Source: Pedobacter zeaxanthinifaciens (GTDB lineage: Bacteria > Bacteroidota > Bacteroidia > Sphingobacteriales > Sphingobacteriaceae). Taken from it: 64,000 bases of DNA. The notes under the pieces were generated by a model. It was not told the origin of the DNA. It ran no database searches and was given only the letters and a program-made list of their open reading frames with translations. The stretch is from positions 372,001 to 436,000 of the forward strand of contig NZ_QMHP01000002.1 of the NCBI RefSeq assembly GCF_003313335.1, in the 5' to 3' direction. The position numbers and the translations under genes are program-made. The stretch's first letter is position 1; each line of letters begins with the position of its first letter. Below are positions 24,390 to 32,516 of this stretch, one piece after another.

Positions 24390-25154
24390 GTGAAAAATAG
24401 AAACTTTATTGGCGGCAAATCATTTGTACGTCACGCTGATCCTAAGCACACAGCAAACTATCATTCTGCGGAAGATTTGGAAAACGAAGCAAACCAATTG
24501 AGCAATTTTAACGGCGGCATGCTAGGCTACACCGGTGCCGGTGATGATTTCTTGGACTACGCAGGTGGTGCGGTTTCTTTGGCATCGGCTCACAAAAATG
24601 CAAAACCGTTCATTATGACCATTACCAATGCAAATACTTCGCCTAGAACGGCATTGTTATGCCCTGGTTTGGATGATGCAACGGTAGGTTTGGTTACCGA
24701 TGGTGCTTTCAACGATAAGGCCGGAGCTGCTGGTCTATCTGCTTTGAGCGGTTCACCTGGTTCGATTAAATCTTTCCAAAAGTTCATTCGCTTGTTCCCG
24801 TCTGTGATCAGTGGTTTCAAGATTGCGACCTCAAACATCGCACAGATGGATCAATCGGTAACGTTGGTAAAAGAAAGTCCGTTTGCACAGCATTCAAGCA
24901 AGGTAATTACGCCAGGTACTTGGGCTAGCGAGGGTAACTTTAACACGGCTATCTTGACCATTCCGGAGAGTTTCTTCATGGATGCACAGACACGCATCGA
25001 ATACCCTATTTTGGGTTCAACTTCGGTAGTGATCACCTTGATGGTAGGCGTATCGCTTAACATTGCCAAAGCATTGCGCAGCAAGGCTGAAAAGGCAAAA
25101 GTAAACATTGAGGCCGCAGGTGGTCCAGCAGTGGTAAGTAAATTTATCGGCTAA
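24390..25154 (+). CDS. Major capsid protein candidate
   Basis: 254 aa, GTG start at 24390. Predominantly strand-like (FIMTITNANTSPRTALLCPG, ASEGNFNTAILTIPES, TSVVITLMVGVSLNIAK) with Gly/Asn turns, and no membrane or catalytic motif. Its length is close to the 269-aa PM2 capsid protein P2. It is flanked by the ATPase block and small membrane proteins. A double jelly-roll would be expected for a PRD1/PM2-type virus, but the fold cannot be shown by eye; other candidates for the major shell protein are the 144-aa and 257-aa products further right. The C-terminal Lys/Ala helix could contact the membrane. Confidence 0.55.
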   Translation: MKNRNFIGGKSFVRHADPKHTANYHSAEDLENEANQLSNFNGGMLGYTGAGDDFLDYAGGAVSLASAHKNAKPFIMTITNANTSPRTALLCPGLDDATVGLVTDGAFNDKAGAAGLSALSGSPGSIKSFQKFIRLFPSVISGFKIATSNIAQMDQSVTLVKESPFAQHSSKVITPGTWASEGNFNTAILTIPESFFMDAQTRIEYPILGSTSVVITLMVGVSLNIAKALRSKAEKAKVNIEAAGGPAVVSKFIG

Positions 25155-25168
25155 CCAATCCACCAAAA

Positions 25169-25576
25169 ATGGATTTGAAAAGGATAGTTGCGCAGGAGCC
25201 TGGGGCGGTGGCGCAACTATTGCTCCTTTATGGCTACAAGGCCGCACCAACAGCCGAAAATCTCGGCAATTTGGTAAAGGTTTACGGAAGTAGGCCGCTG
25301 CCGTATTCGAACGCAACCGGAGATACCAAACCAAAAACTACCTTTTCCGATATCATCAATATGGTACAAAGGGGAGTGACCACGATTACAAACGTGGTCA
25401 ATGCGGTAAGCGGTAAGGCTCCAATAGCACAGAATGGGCAATTCAATGTAGGTGTCGAAAATGGCGCTACTGCAGGAGCAACCGATAGGGTGCTGGGCAT
25501 GGACAGAAAACTTTTCATTGCGTTGAGCATCATTTTATTAATCACAGTAGCATACCTGTTTTTCCGTAAAAAATAA
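25169..25576 (+). CDS. Virion membrane-anchored protein candidate
   Basis: 135 aa. Soluble N-terminal ~110 residues, then a C-terminal hydrophobic anchor (LFIALSIILLITVAYLFF) and RKK. Starts 14 bases after the capsid candidate and overlaps the next gene by one base. A tail-anchored protein could tie the shell to the internal membrane. Confidence 0.6.
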   Translation: MDLKRIVAQEPGAVAQLLLLYGYKAAPTAENLGNLVKVYGSRPLPYSNATGDTKPKTTFSDIINMVQRGVTTITNVVNAVSGKAPIAQNGQFNVGVENGATAGATDRVLGMDRKLFIALSIILLITVAYLFFRKK

Positions 25577-25956
25577 TGGCCTGGGCAAAGGGGATCACTA
25601 GAATAACATACGTGCCTGATTTGATCAGTACACCTGCAAGGGTAAACCGTAGGACTGGCGAAATGCAGTTGAGTTTAAAGCACATGAGGGCAATGCCCAA
25701 AGAACACAGGCTATTTGTAATGCTCCACGAAAAGGCTCATGTAGAATTACAGACCACGGACGAAGTAAAAGCGGATGCGCAGGCTTTTAAGGAATATGCC
25801 GATTTGGGCTATTCGCTGAATGCAAGCGTTAAGGCACTTACCAAAGTACTTAGCGATAAAAACCCAGAACATTTTTGGCGCATGTATGCACAGCTACAAC
25901 GGGCAAAGGCCTACGATTATAGCCATTACGGAAACACTAAAATTTATCAAAAATGA
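25576..25956 (+). CDS. Zincin-like protein (HExxH)
   Basis: 126 aa. LHEKAHVELQ (~50-59) fits the HExxH zinc-peptidase motif, with acidic candidates downstream (DEVKADAQAF) for the third ligand. No signal peptide. In this place it might be a virion maturation protease or a wall-degrading entry factor; a non-catalytic zincin fold is also possible. It sits between two membrane-anchored structural genes and overlaps the next by 4 bases. Confidence 0.6.
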   Translation: MAWAKGITRITYVPDLISTPARVNRRTGEMQLSLKHMRAMPKEHRLFVMLHEKAHVELQTTDEVKADAQAFKEYADLGYSLNASVKALTKVLSDKNPEHFWRMYAQLQRAKAYDYSHYGNTKIYQK

Positions 25957-27350
25957 GATTAGCAGATTTATCTGTCGATGATAGCACGAGGCAGGCCATA
26001 CCGGTAGCCGAGGCAATTGCAAAAGGAGCTGGTAACGCACCTATGATATTGCCTAGCGCCGCAACCAATGCCGGCACTTCCGTTGGATCGCCGAACTCGG
26101 TGACCAATGGCGTTTTGATGGACGATGACGATGACGAGTTTTTACAGGCCGAAACATCGCCGTTTGATATCAACGATGCTTTTGACGACCACACGAGCAA
26201 TTTCAGGGGCAAAAAACCGAAACCGAGAAAGCCTGGAACATCGATAGCCAAATTACCTGCCTCTAAGGCAAAGCCGGCTGTAAGCAGCCCGGTTGAAGTC
26301 TTTTTGGACAGCAACGGTGACGAGTACGAATATCTAGGCCAATTTGACGGCAATACGGAATTTTTGGACGAAAAGTACAAGGGCGTAGTTGCCAAGCCAG
26401 GTGACCACTTATACCGCAAGCAGATCGGTGCGCAGTTTGACGGACAGGCACAATTTGAATATTTTATAGGTGACGATCCCGAAACCAGCGCCGTTTTTGG
26501 AAAGATTTTCAAGGGCATAGGTAAGGCAATTAAAAAAGTTGGAAAGGGAGCGGGTAAGCTTCTGAAATTTAACCTGAAATTAGGTACGAAAATTTTACCT
26601 TTTATGGTTCCTGGCTCAGAAGTCGCGTTGAATGGAGCTAGAACTTTATTGTCAAGTAGAAAATTAGCACCTCAAGCCAACCCAAACCTTACAATTAAAA
26701 GTCTATCAAGTTATGATGGTGATCAATTTGAATATGTTGGGCAGACCAATGGCGATCTTTCCTTTTTAACCGAGATCGAGCCAGGTGTTACCGTCCGTCC
26801 GGGAGACCACATCTACCGTGTACAACGTACAGAGGCTTTTGACGGTGACCAAGCAGAATTTGACTATTATGTGGGCGGACACCCTGATTATAGTAACGGT
26901 ATCGGCTCTCTTTTCAAGAAGATAGGAAAAGGTATTGGGAAAGCTGCTAAAGCGGTTGGGAAAGCTGCCAAGGCGACTGTAAAAGGCGTAGGTAAAGCAG
27001 TTAAGGCGACTGGTAAAGGTATTGGTAATGCCGCAAAATGGACGGTTAAGCAAGCAGCTACTATTTTAGATGCTAACCAAGCCTCGCCTGACGAAAGTAA
27101 TGGAGTAATCCCTCCTTACAATCCTACCGCTGGATTTGAACAGGGTGGTGGTGGTGATGACATCGATTGGGGAGATGGTATGTACCAGGAACAGTTAGGA
27201 TCTACTAGCGACAATTATAGCGTTGCTTCAGACAGTCTAAACCTATCAAATAAGCAGACAGACAATCAATCGACGAATACTGCGCTCAAATACGTACTTA
27301 TCGGCGCTGCAATCCTGGGCGTTATCGTATACCTAAAGAACAATAAATAG
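25953..27350 (+). CDS. Large membrane-anchored virion protein with duplicated domain and amphipathic runs
   Basis: 465 aa. An acidic, disordered first ~115 residues (a DDDDDE run) leads into two copies of a ~75-residue domain beginning at ~122 and ~256 (GDEYEYLGQFDG and GDQFEYVGQTNG, each with PGDH(L/I)YR and a FDG(D)QA segment). Each copy is followed by a Gly/Lys/Ala amphipathic run (IFKGIGKAIKKVGKGAGKL; LFKKIGKGIGKAAKAVGKAA). The C-terminus has a Gly-rich linker and one transmembrane helix (YVLIGAAILGVIVYL). The helices look membrane-active, so a penetration or membrane-tubulating role is plausible. No known family recognised. Confidence 0.65.
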   Translation: MRLADLSVDDSTRQAIPVAEAIAKGAGNAPMILPSAATNAGTSVGSPNSVTNGVLMDDDDDEFLQAETSPFDINDAFDDHTSNFRGKKPKPRKPGTSIAKLPASKAKPAVSSPVEVFLDSNGDEYEYLGQFDGNTEFLDEKYKGVVAKPGDHLYRKQIGAQFDGQAQFEYFIGDDPETSAVFGKIFKGIGKAIKKVGKGAGKLLKFNLKLGTKILPFMVPGSEVALNGARTLLSSRKLAPQANPNLTIKSLSSYDGDQFEYVGQTNGDLSFLTEIEPGVTVRPGDHIYRVQRTEAFDGDQAEFDYYVGGHPDYSNGIGSLFKKIGKGIGKAAKAVGKAAKATVKGVGKAVKATGKGIGNAAKWTVKQAATILDANQASPDESNGVIPPYNPTAGFEQGGGGDDIDWGDGMYQEQLGSTSDNYSVASDSLNLSNKQTDNQSTNTALKYVLIGAAILGVIVYLKNNK

Positions 27351-27785
27351 ATGAAACTACCAGCATTAAAACTTACCGATCTGAACAAGTTCGTACTGCC
27401 GGCAATAGTTATAGGAATTATTGTCTATATCATTTGGCGCAACGGAAAAAAGGCGGGGCAAACGATTATTCCCGATGTACCCTATATCAGGGATCAGCCG
27501 GTAATTACGGCCAATTTCAACCCTAATATTTTAGCGGAGGAACTTTACAAGGCCATGGACGGACTGTTTACGCTTTCCGGTACAAAAGATGCCGCCTGGC
27601 GCAAGCTTTACGAGCTTGGAACGGATAACATGGTTATCGCAGTTTACAACGCTTTCAATAGCAAATATGGTTCAAAGGGCAAAGGAAGCCTAACGCAATG
27701 GATCAAGGACGAAACCTACTACGATTTTTTAAGTGGTATGCGTGCAAAGGTACTTGGCAGGCTTCAAAATCTAAGGTTACAGTAA
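27351..27785 (+). CDS. Membrane-anchored structural protein candidate
   Basis: 144 aa. N-terminal anchor (FVLPAIVIGIIVYIIW) then a soluble helical domain that looks like a short structural module (LYKAMDGLFTLSGTKDAAW). Starts directly after the preceding stop and overlaps the next by one base. Similar in layout to the product of 28082-28567. Confidence 0.6.
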   Translation: MKLPALKLTDLNKFVLPAIVIGIIVYIIWRNGKKAGQTIIPDVPYIRDQPVITANFNPNILAEELYKAMDGLFTLSGTKDAAWRKLYELGTDNMVIAVYNAFNSKYGSKGKGSLTQWIKDETYYDFLSGMRAKVLGRLQNLRLQ

Positions 27786-27964
27786 TGGCAAAAAAAGTAA
27801 GCACCAAGTTTGGCGAGCTGCTTTCAAAAATGAAGCGTAAGCCGAAAGATAACAAGGGACGGTTCAAGGATCGTGACTTCGCAAAGCAGGTAAGCCGTGA
27901 ACTGGCCGAAATCCGCAGGAGCGGAAAACAAAAGAAACTGAATTTCAAACGTAAATCTAAATAG
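27785..27964 (+). CDS. 59-aa highly basic protein
   Basis: True start taken as the ATG at 27785 (TAATG overlap); the open frame upstream lies inside the preceding gene. Roughly a third of residues are Lys/Arg (FGELLSKMKRKPKDNKGRFK, then KKLNFKRKSK). Probably a nucleic-acid-binding virion core protein. Confidence 0.6.
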   Translation: MAKKVSTKFGELLSKMKRKPKDNKGRFKDRDFAKQVSRELAEIRRSGKQKKLNFKRKSK

Positions 27965-27972
27965 TCTATAAA

Positions 27973-28074
27973 ATGACCAACAACACCAAATACCTTTTGA
28001 TAGCGGCAGCCGTAGCGGTTGTGGGCTATTTCCTTTGGAAAAAGTACAAGTTAGTTAAAAAAGTAGAGGGCTAA
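27973..28074 (+). CDS. 33-aa single-span membrane protein
   Basis: MTNNTK, one helix (YLLIAAAVAVVGYFLW), basic tail KKYKLVKKVEG. Its tight packing between neighbours (8 and 7 bases) supports translation. One of the set of tiny virion membrane candidates. Confidence 0.6.
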   Translation: MTNNTKYLLIAAAVAVVGYFLWKKYKLVKKVEG

Positions 28075-28081
28075 CCGCTTT

Positions 28082-28567
28082 ATGAACCAAACAAACAACC
28101 AAACTATTGTGCGTGGCCTCCTAATAATGGGAGCTGCCGCAATAGTTTATTTCTTTTTCATCCGCAAAAAGGCAAAGGCGGCCACTGAAGCAGCGCTGGC
28201 ACCGGCTGTGACTGATCAAAAAAAGAAAACTATCACGGTTGCTGATAAAATTGCCACTAAAAGCACCTTAGCAGCTGGTACTTTATCAGAAGCTGAGATC
28301 AAAAAGTATGCAACCTGGATAGACCGCATCTTGCAAATATTGGCGCAAAGCCGTTTAGATCGTAAGAACAAATACGGTGTGCCAACCGAGGAAGCATTAA
28401 GCAATGCGGATGCACTTAGCAGGTTATCCGATGCCAATTTGCGTTCTGTGGTAAATTATTGGAAAGGCATAAGGGGCGCATTAAAAGTGCTGGATATGTT
28501 TGTTGACACAAGCGGCCGTTTGATTGCGCTAACCTACAGATTAGACGAACTCGGACTAAGAAAATAG
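28082..28567 (+). CDS. Membrane-anchored structural protein candidate
   Basis: 161 aa. N-terminal helix (GLLIMGAAAIVYFFFI) followed by RKKAKA, then a soluble helical domain (IDRILQILAQSRLDRKN). Same plan as 27351-27785. Likely faces the capsid interior. Confidence 0.6.
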   Translation: MNQTNNQTIVRGLLIMGAAAIVYFFFIRKKAKAATEAALAPAVTDQKKKTITVADKIATKSTLAAGTLSEAEIKKYATWIDRILQILAQSRLDRKNKYGVPTEEALSNADALSRLSDANLRSVVNYWKGIRGALKVLDMFVDTSGRLIALTYRLDELGLRK

Positions 28568-28573
28568 CAAATT

Positions 28574-28726
28574 ATGTTAGAGAACCTTTTTAAAAATGGC
28601 CAATTGCCTACCGTAACGGTAGATGTTCGCCTCAATCGTGAAAACATGACGGATTTGGCCGTGACGGCCATCATCGCCGCTTTAGTGGTGATCCTATTAT
28701 ATAAAACCATCTTAAGCAAGCTGTAA
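28574..28726 (+). CDS. 50-aa C-terminally anchored membrane protein
   Basis: Begins MLENLFKNGQLP, a short strand-rich segment (TVTVDVRLN), then a C-terminal helix (LAVTAIIAALVVILLY). Ends 2 bases before the transglycosylase gene. Confidence 0.6.
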   Translation: MLENLFKNGQLPTVTVDVRLNRENMTDLAVTAIIAALVVILLYKTILSKL

Positions 28727-28728
28727 AA

Positions 28729-29295
28729 ATGAATATTAAGCAGACCTATATCAATTTGGTCAACAAAAACAGTGGCAATGCCGCCGAATTTTTTACCGCT
28801 TTGGATGCGATGGCAAAACGCCTGGGCATCCCGGTAGAATGGATTTGCGATGTAATGTATATCGAGAGCGGCTTCAAGCCTACGGCCAAAAATCCTAATA
28901 GCAGCGCAAGCGGCCTTATACAGTTTATGGAGGCGACCGCAAAGGGATTGGGTACGACAACGGCGGCCATCCTAAAGATGACCAACGTACAGCAGATTCC
29001 CTACGTTGAGAGATACTTTAAAGGTCAGATTGCAAGTGCGGGTAAGCCCAGGGATTGGTTTGATACCTATTGCCTTGTATTTTATCCGGTTTGGGTGAAA
29101 GCAGCTGATACCGCCACTTTGAGCCAAGCGGCATATAAGGCAAATTCCTACATCGATCTAAACAAAGATGGTAAGGTTACAAAGGCCGAGTTTAGGCAAT
29201 GGGCATCAAGTAAGCTTCCAAAGGGCGGCTATGCAGATGCCTCAACGATCGTAGACAGTTTAAAGGTATGTCCCCAATGCTCAAGGCCGCTCTAG
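28729..29295 (+). CDS. Lytic transglycosylase (SLT-like) with EF-hand-like loop
   Basis: 188 aa. Catalytic Glu46 in VMYIESGFKP, then ASGLIQFM (~60-67), the classical SLT motif pair; it cleaves the MurNAc-GlcNAc bond of peptidoglycan. Near the end is a calcium-loop-like DLNKDGKVTKAE (~143-154) and a Cys pair (CPQC). No signal peptide, so it probably travels in the virion, as transglycosylase P7 does in PRD1. Its last 28 bases encode the start of a 27-aa membrane protein in another frame. Confidence 0.82.
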   Translation: MNIKQTYINLVNKNSGNAAEFFTALDAMAKRLGIPVEWICDVMYIESGFKPTAKNPNSSASGLIQFMEATAKGLGTTTAAILKMTNVQQIPYVERYFKGQIASAGKPRDWFDTYCLVFYPVWVKAADTATLSQAAYKANSYIDLNKDGKVTKAEFRQWASSKLPKGGYADASTIVDSLKVCPQCSRPL

Positions 29296-29351
29296 TAGTA
29301 GCATTGGGGATCAGCATTTATTTTTTGTACAAAAGGTTTAGAAAAAAATGA
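29268..29351 (+). CDS. 27-aa single-span membrane protein, nested in gene ends
   Basis: MSPMLK, one helix (AALVVALGISIYFLY), basic end KRFRKK. Begins 28 bases inside the transglycosylase gene and ends by ATGA overlap with the lysozyme gene. A holin-like or virion membrane role is possible; position between two lytic enzymes makes a holin worth considering. Confidence 0.55.
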   Translation: MSPMLKAALVVALGISIYFLYKRFRKK

Positions 29352-29827
29352 GGCCATCCGAAAAAGCATTGCAGGTTATAAAGAACCGTGAAAAACTTCG
29401 CCTTACCAGCTACAAGCTGCCTGGCGAAAAACATTATACCATTGGCTGGGGGCATTATTGCGATACCAGCGATCCACGCAACAGAAAATGGGACAGACCG
29501 GGCGCAAAGATTACCCGTGCCGAGGCCGATGCGCTATTGCTGGAAGATGTAGAGAAAAAGACAAGGGTACTAAATTCGATGATCCCGGCCGGACAGATTC
29601 CGCAGGATCTTTACGATGCGCTTGTTTCCACTACCTACCAATACAACCCACGCAACAAATACCTGGGCAGGATATTCGCAACGATCAACATGGGCGCTAC
29701 GGTTGCCCAGGTCGCAAAGATGCTAACGCAGCTGCCCAGCAATCCATACAACAAAAAAGCCCGTAAGGTAGATGCTATTTTGGCCACCACCGGAGAGGTT
29801 AAGCATATAGACGAAGTTAAAGTTTAA
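29348..29827 (+). CDS. GH24-like lysozyme (endolysin)
   Basis: 159 aa. The GH24 start is clear: Glu15 in REKLRL, then YTIGWGHY with Thr31. The Asp expected between them (T4 lysozyme D20) appears replaced by Leu, with one extra residue in the loop, so the catalytic triad is incomplete or displaced. No signal peptide or SAR anchor, so release would need a holin. Follows the transglycosylase, giving the element two wall-cleaving enzymes. Confidence 0.78.
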   Translation: MRPSEKALQVIKNREKLRLTSYKLPGEKHYTIGWGHYCDTSDPRNRKWDRPGAKITRAEADALLLEDVEKKTRVLNSMIPAGQIPQDLYDALVSTTYQYNPRNKYLGRIFATINMGATVAQVAKMLTQLPSNPYNKKARKVDAILATTGEVKHIDEVKV

Positions 29828-29830
29828 TAC

Positions 29831-29891
29831 ATTGGGAGGGTTCGGACAGCAAGCGCAGTAAACTATTTGGCCGGCATCCGTTACCCTCCCT
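29831..29891 (+). promoter_or_regulatory. Long-range hairpin between lysozyme and spike genes
   Basis: GGGAGGGT (about 29836) pairs with ACCCTCCC (about 29883), with an inner CGG/CCG pairing. No T-run follows, so it is not a simple terminator; it may be an RNA processing or translation-control element for the spike genes. Confidence 0.4.
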
Positions 29892-29904
29892 TAATCACAT
29901 TATT

Positions 29905-30339
29905 ATGTTTGGAGAAATTGAATATATAGGCGAAGATACGATCAACATCCAACCGCCGCTAATTCCGGACACCGCAAACCCTGCCCCGAAAAGTTATAAA
30001 CCGTTTCCAAAGGCCAACCAGGAACTTGCGATCACAAATGCAAGTTTTCCGCTTTATACTACCGGTACAGTTCCGGCAGATACAAATTTGGTGATGCAGC
30101 TGCACCAGGGCAATAACTACAACAGCGCACTGATCACATTGGAGGCCGCTCCGGGAGCTGACAGGGACGAAGTTCTAGCCCGCTTTTGGCAGGATGGAAC
30201 ACACCCGACCAATTCAAGGGGACTTCCGCTGAAGCACATGGGAGTTATTGAGGTTCGTGGATTTGAGAACGTGAAAAACTTCAGGATCATCACGGCCGAT
30301 GACAATGCGCACATTTTACAGGTACAATATTTCCAATAG
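29905..30339 (+). CDS. Beta-rich structural protein, spike base or penton candidate
   Basis: 144 aa, strand-rich with Asn/Pro/Thr (LAITNASFPLYTTGTVPADT, MGVIEVRGFENVKNFRIITA). No motif. First of a run of beta-rich late genes of increasing size, 2 bases before the next. A single jelly-roll vertex protein is a reasonable hypothesis. Confidence 0.5.
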   Translation: MFGEIEYIGEDTINIQPPLIPDTANPAPKSYKPFPKANQELAITNASFPLYTTGTVPADTNLVMQLHQGNNYNSALITLEAAPGADRDEVLARFWQDGTHPTNSRGLPLKHMGVIEVRGFENVKNFRIITADDNAHILQVQYFQ

Positions 30340-30341
30340 CA

Positions 30342-31115
30342 ATGAACACCGTTAAAACAAAGATATACCAGCCCAGCGAAAACGGCACGGGAAGCGGCAC
30401 CGGTAGCGGTGGCGATCTGTCGTTCAACGGCGAACGCCCGATCAGCCGTGAAGTCATCGGGCTAAAGGGCGTAACGCCTACGGGATCAAATCTGAAAACG
30501 GTTATGGAAAACGTTCTTTATCCTGCAGTAGCGCCGGATGCGGCTTTGACCGTAAACGATCCGGTTCGTGAGATAGGTGCTTCGACCGCCTACACGCTTA
30601 ACTGGACGGTTACCAAAAATACAAATCCTATCACCGGCATTATGGTAGACGGCATTGCGGTAACGCCAACGGGCGTAAGCCAGAGCGGCACAAGGTCGGG
30701 CAATTTTCCGGCCGCTGCCGGAAGCTTCGCCAAGGCGATCACCGTTACCGATGGTTCGCAGAGCAATACCAAGAGCGTGACCGTAAAATTTTTGGCTCGG
30801 ATGTGGGCATCCAACATTAACAAAAAAACAGGTATCACCGATGCCGATATCCTGGCATTGGCCGGTAGCGAACTTCGTGAGGATCGTTTCAGGAGCTTCA
30901 CCAATTTTGGCGGTGGCGGACTTTACCCGATCTTCGTTGTACCGGTTGCCTTTGGCATGCCGGCATTCAACGTTAACGGGCTTACAAATACGGATTTCAC
31001 CGTAGTACGTTCAAATTCTCCATTTGTAAACGCCAACGGTGCAACGGTGATGGTAAACGTTATCGTTTTCAATAATATCTATAATTCACCACTTAACTCA
31101 CTGGCAATCGTATAA
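30342..31115 (+). CDS. Spike or fibre protein candidate
   Basis: 257 aa. N-terminal Gly/Ser linker (GTGSGTGSGGDLSFNG), then Ig-like strands (STAYTLNWTVTKNTNPITGI, KAITVTDGSQSNTKSVTV) and a C-terminal receptor-like domain. Last base overlaps the next start. Ig-like modules are frequent in phage adsorption proteins. Function inferred. Confidence 0.55.
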   Translation: MNTVKTKIYQPSENGTGSGTGSGGDLSFNGERPISREVIGLKGVTPTGSNLKTVMENVLYPAVAPDAALTVNDPVREIGASTAYTLNWTVTKNTNPITGIMVDGIAVTPTGVSQSGTRSGNFPAAAGSFAKAITVTDGSQSNTKSVTVKFLARMWASNINKKTGITDADILALAGSELREDRFRSFTNFGGGGLYPIFVVPVAFGMPAFNVNGLTNTDFTVVRSNSPFVNANGATVMVNVIVFNNIYNSPLNSLAIV

Positions 31116-32341
31116 TGAAAAACCAAGGCACACTTGTCGGCGCTCCGGTGCGCATAAATGATGACCGGGATCAATATCCGGTAGCATTACAGTCGGAGGT
31201 TAGGGGCGGACACCACAAGCGCACATTTTTTACCGAACTGGCATCTTTCCCAGCCCACTTAAAAGAGGCCGGGATGACCTGTTATATAGCCGAGAACGGA
31301 AAAACCTACCAACTGGCAAATGATCTTGTGACCTGGAACGTTTACGTTACCCCAGCTGCCAGCGGCGGAAGTGGCGGTAACGGATCTACAAGTCCCGGCA
31401 CGGGCGGCAACAACAATAGTTCTGCTACCATCATCAGCGGAAACTTTGGGCAATGGACGGCGATCCAGTCGCAGAGTGCAAGCATTTTTGATAAACAGAT
31501 CGATCTGCAATATAAGCTAGACCTTTCGGCATTCCCGGATAGGGCAGTTGTCTTTATCTGTGGCCAGTTCGGCCTTAATTCCGCTTTTGTAGGAACTACG
31601 ATCACTTTGGGTACGCTACCGGTAGGGGCTAGGCCAAAGGCGGGCATTAAGAAGTGGATGTGCTGCAAGGGAGTGGAGCTTTACTTTGTGGTGGAAACCG
31701 GCGGAGCGGTAAAGCTTGTCAGTAAGGACGGTTTTAATCTCCCGGTGGCAAGCGCAGGCACTGAAAACGATCCGTATTTTATCGATGTTTTTTACAATCC
31801 GGATATTGCGGTAGTAGTACCAACAACGTACACCTATACCCGCACAGAAAATTTCACCAAAAACAACTGTGATGCCGGAAGCGATGGCAGTATAGTGCCG
31901 TTCTCCAAAGCCTATACCTCCAACGTCAGTTTGGCCGATGCCACTGCCATCGCAATGGCCGATCCGAACTATAATGTACTTGGGCAGGCCAACGCCAATG
32001 CTGGCGGCACATGTTCGCTTAGCAGTGCAATCGTTACGCTGGAGCTTACATCTCCGGACTTCCAGACGGGAGCATATAATTATTTTGGCGTTAAGGTTTC
32101 GGCAAACGTTGCCCTTAACGAAGCTGTTACCATCAACTACGCCTACCAGGGCGGAGGTTCGGGCAGCATCACGCTTCCTGCGGGTTCTACAAGCTACGAT
32201 CCTGGAACATTCCCCATACAGTTGGGCGCTGCCGACACGCCGCTTTTGTCGATAGCATCTTCGGCACCTGCCTATGGAGCTACCGTTACACAGCAGGGAA
32301 CGGGAACAAGTCTTACGCTAAACACAACCTATAATGGATAG
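31115..32341 (+). CDS. Large spike/fibre protein candidate
   Basis: 408 aa. N-terminal domain (LKEAGMTCYIAENGKTYQLA) resembling short modules of Bacteroidota phage fibres, a long Gly/Ser/Asn linker (~85-105), then beta-rich domains with a pseudo-repeat DUF5977-like patch (SKAYTSNVSLADATAIAMAD). The C-terminus is Ig-like. Probable receptor binding. Confidence 0.6.
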   Translation: MKNQGTLVGAPVRINDDRDQYPVALQSEVRGGHHKRTFFTELASFPAHLKEAGMTCYIAENGKTYQLANDLVTWNVYVTPAASGGSGGNGSTSPGTGGNNNSSATIISGNFGQWTAIQSQSASIFDKQIDLQYKLDLSAFPDRAVVFICGQFGLNSAFVGTTITLGTLPVGARPKAGIKKWMCCKGVELYFVVETGGAVKLVSKDGFNLPVASAGTENDPYFIDVFYNPDIAVVVPTTYTYTRTENFTKNNCDAGSDGSIVPFSKAYTSNVSLADATAIAMADPNYNVLGQANANAGGTCSLSSAIVTLELTSPDFQTGAYNYFGVKVSANVALNEAVTINYAYQGGGSGSITLPAGSTSYDPGTFPIQLGAADTPLLSIASSAPAYGATVTQQGTGTSLTLNTTYNG

Positions 32342-32504
32342 ATTTTCAAAAACCAGCGAGGTAGGCAATCCGGAAGATTTGCAGACCACGGACAAAACTA
32401 ACGTAGTGGCCGCCGTTAACGAACTGGATAACGAGGTAACGGCCATTCAGACCGACAACATAACCGTGTCGATCTACAAAATTTCAAATTACGCAACACC
32501 ATAA
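32334..32504 (+). CDS. 56-aa structural protein with LQTTDKTN motif
   Basis: ATG at 32334 overlaps the preceding gene by 8 bases. Contains DLQTTDKTNVVAAVNEL, a short motif seen in many phage fibre and baseplate proteins just before trimerising helices. Suggests a trimeric adaptor between spikes. Confidence 0.6.
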   Translation: MDRFSKTSEVGNPEDLQTTDKTNVVAAVNELDNEVTAIQTDNITVSIYKISNYATP

Positions 32505-32516
32505 CAGACTAAAATA

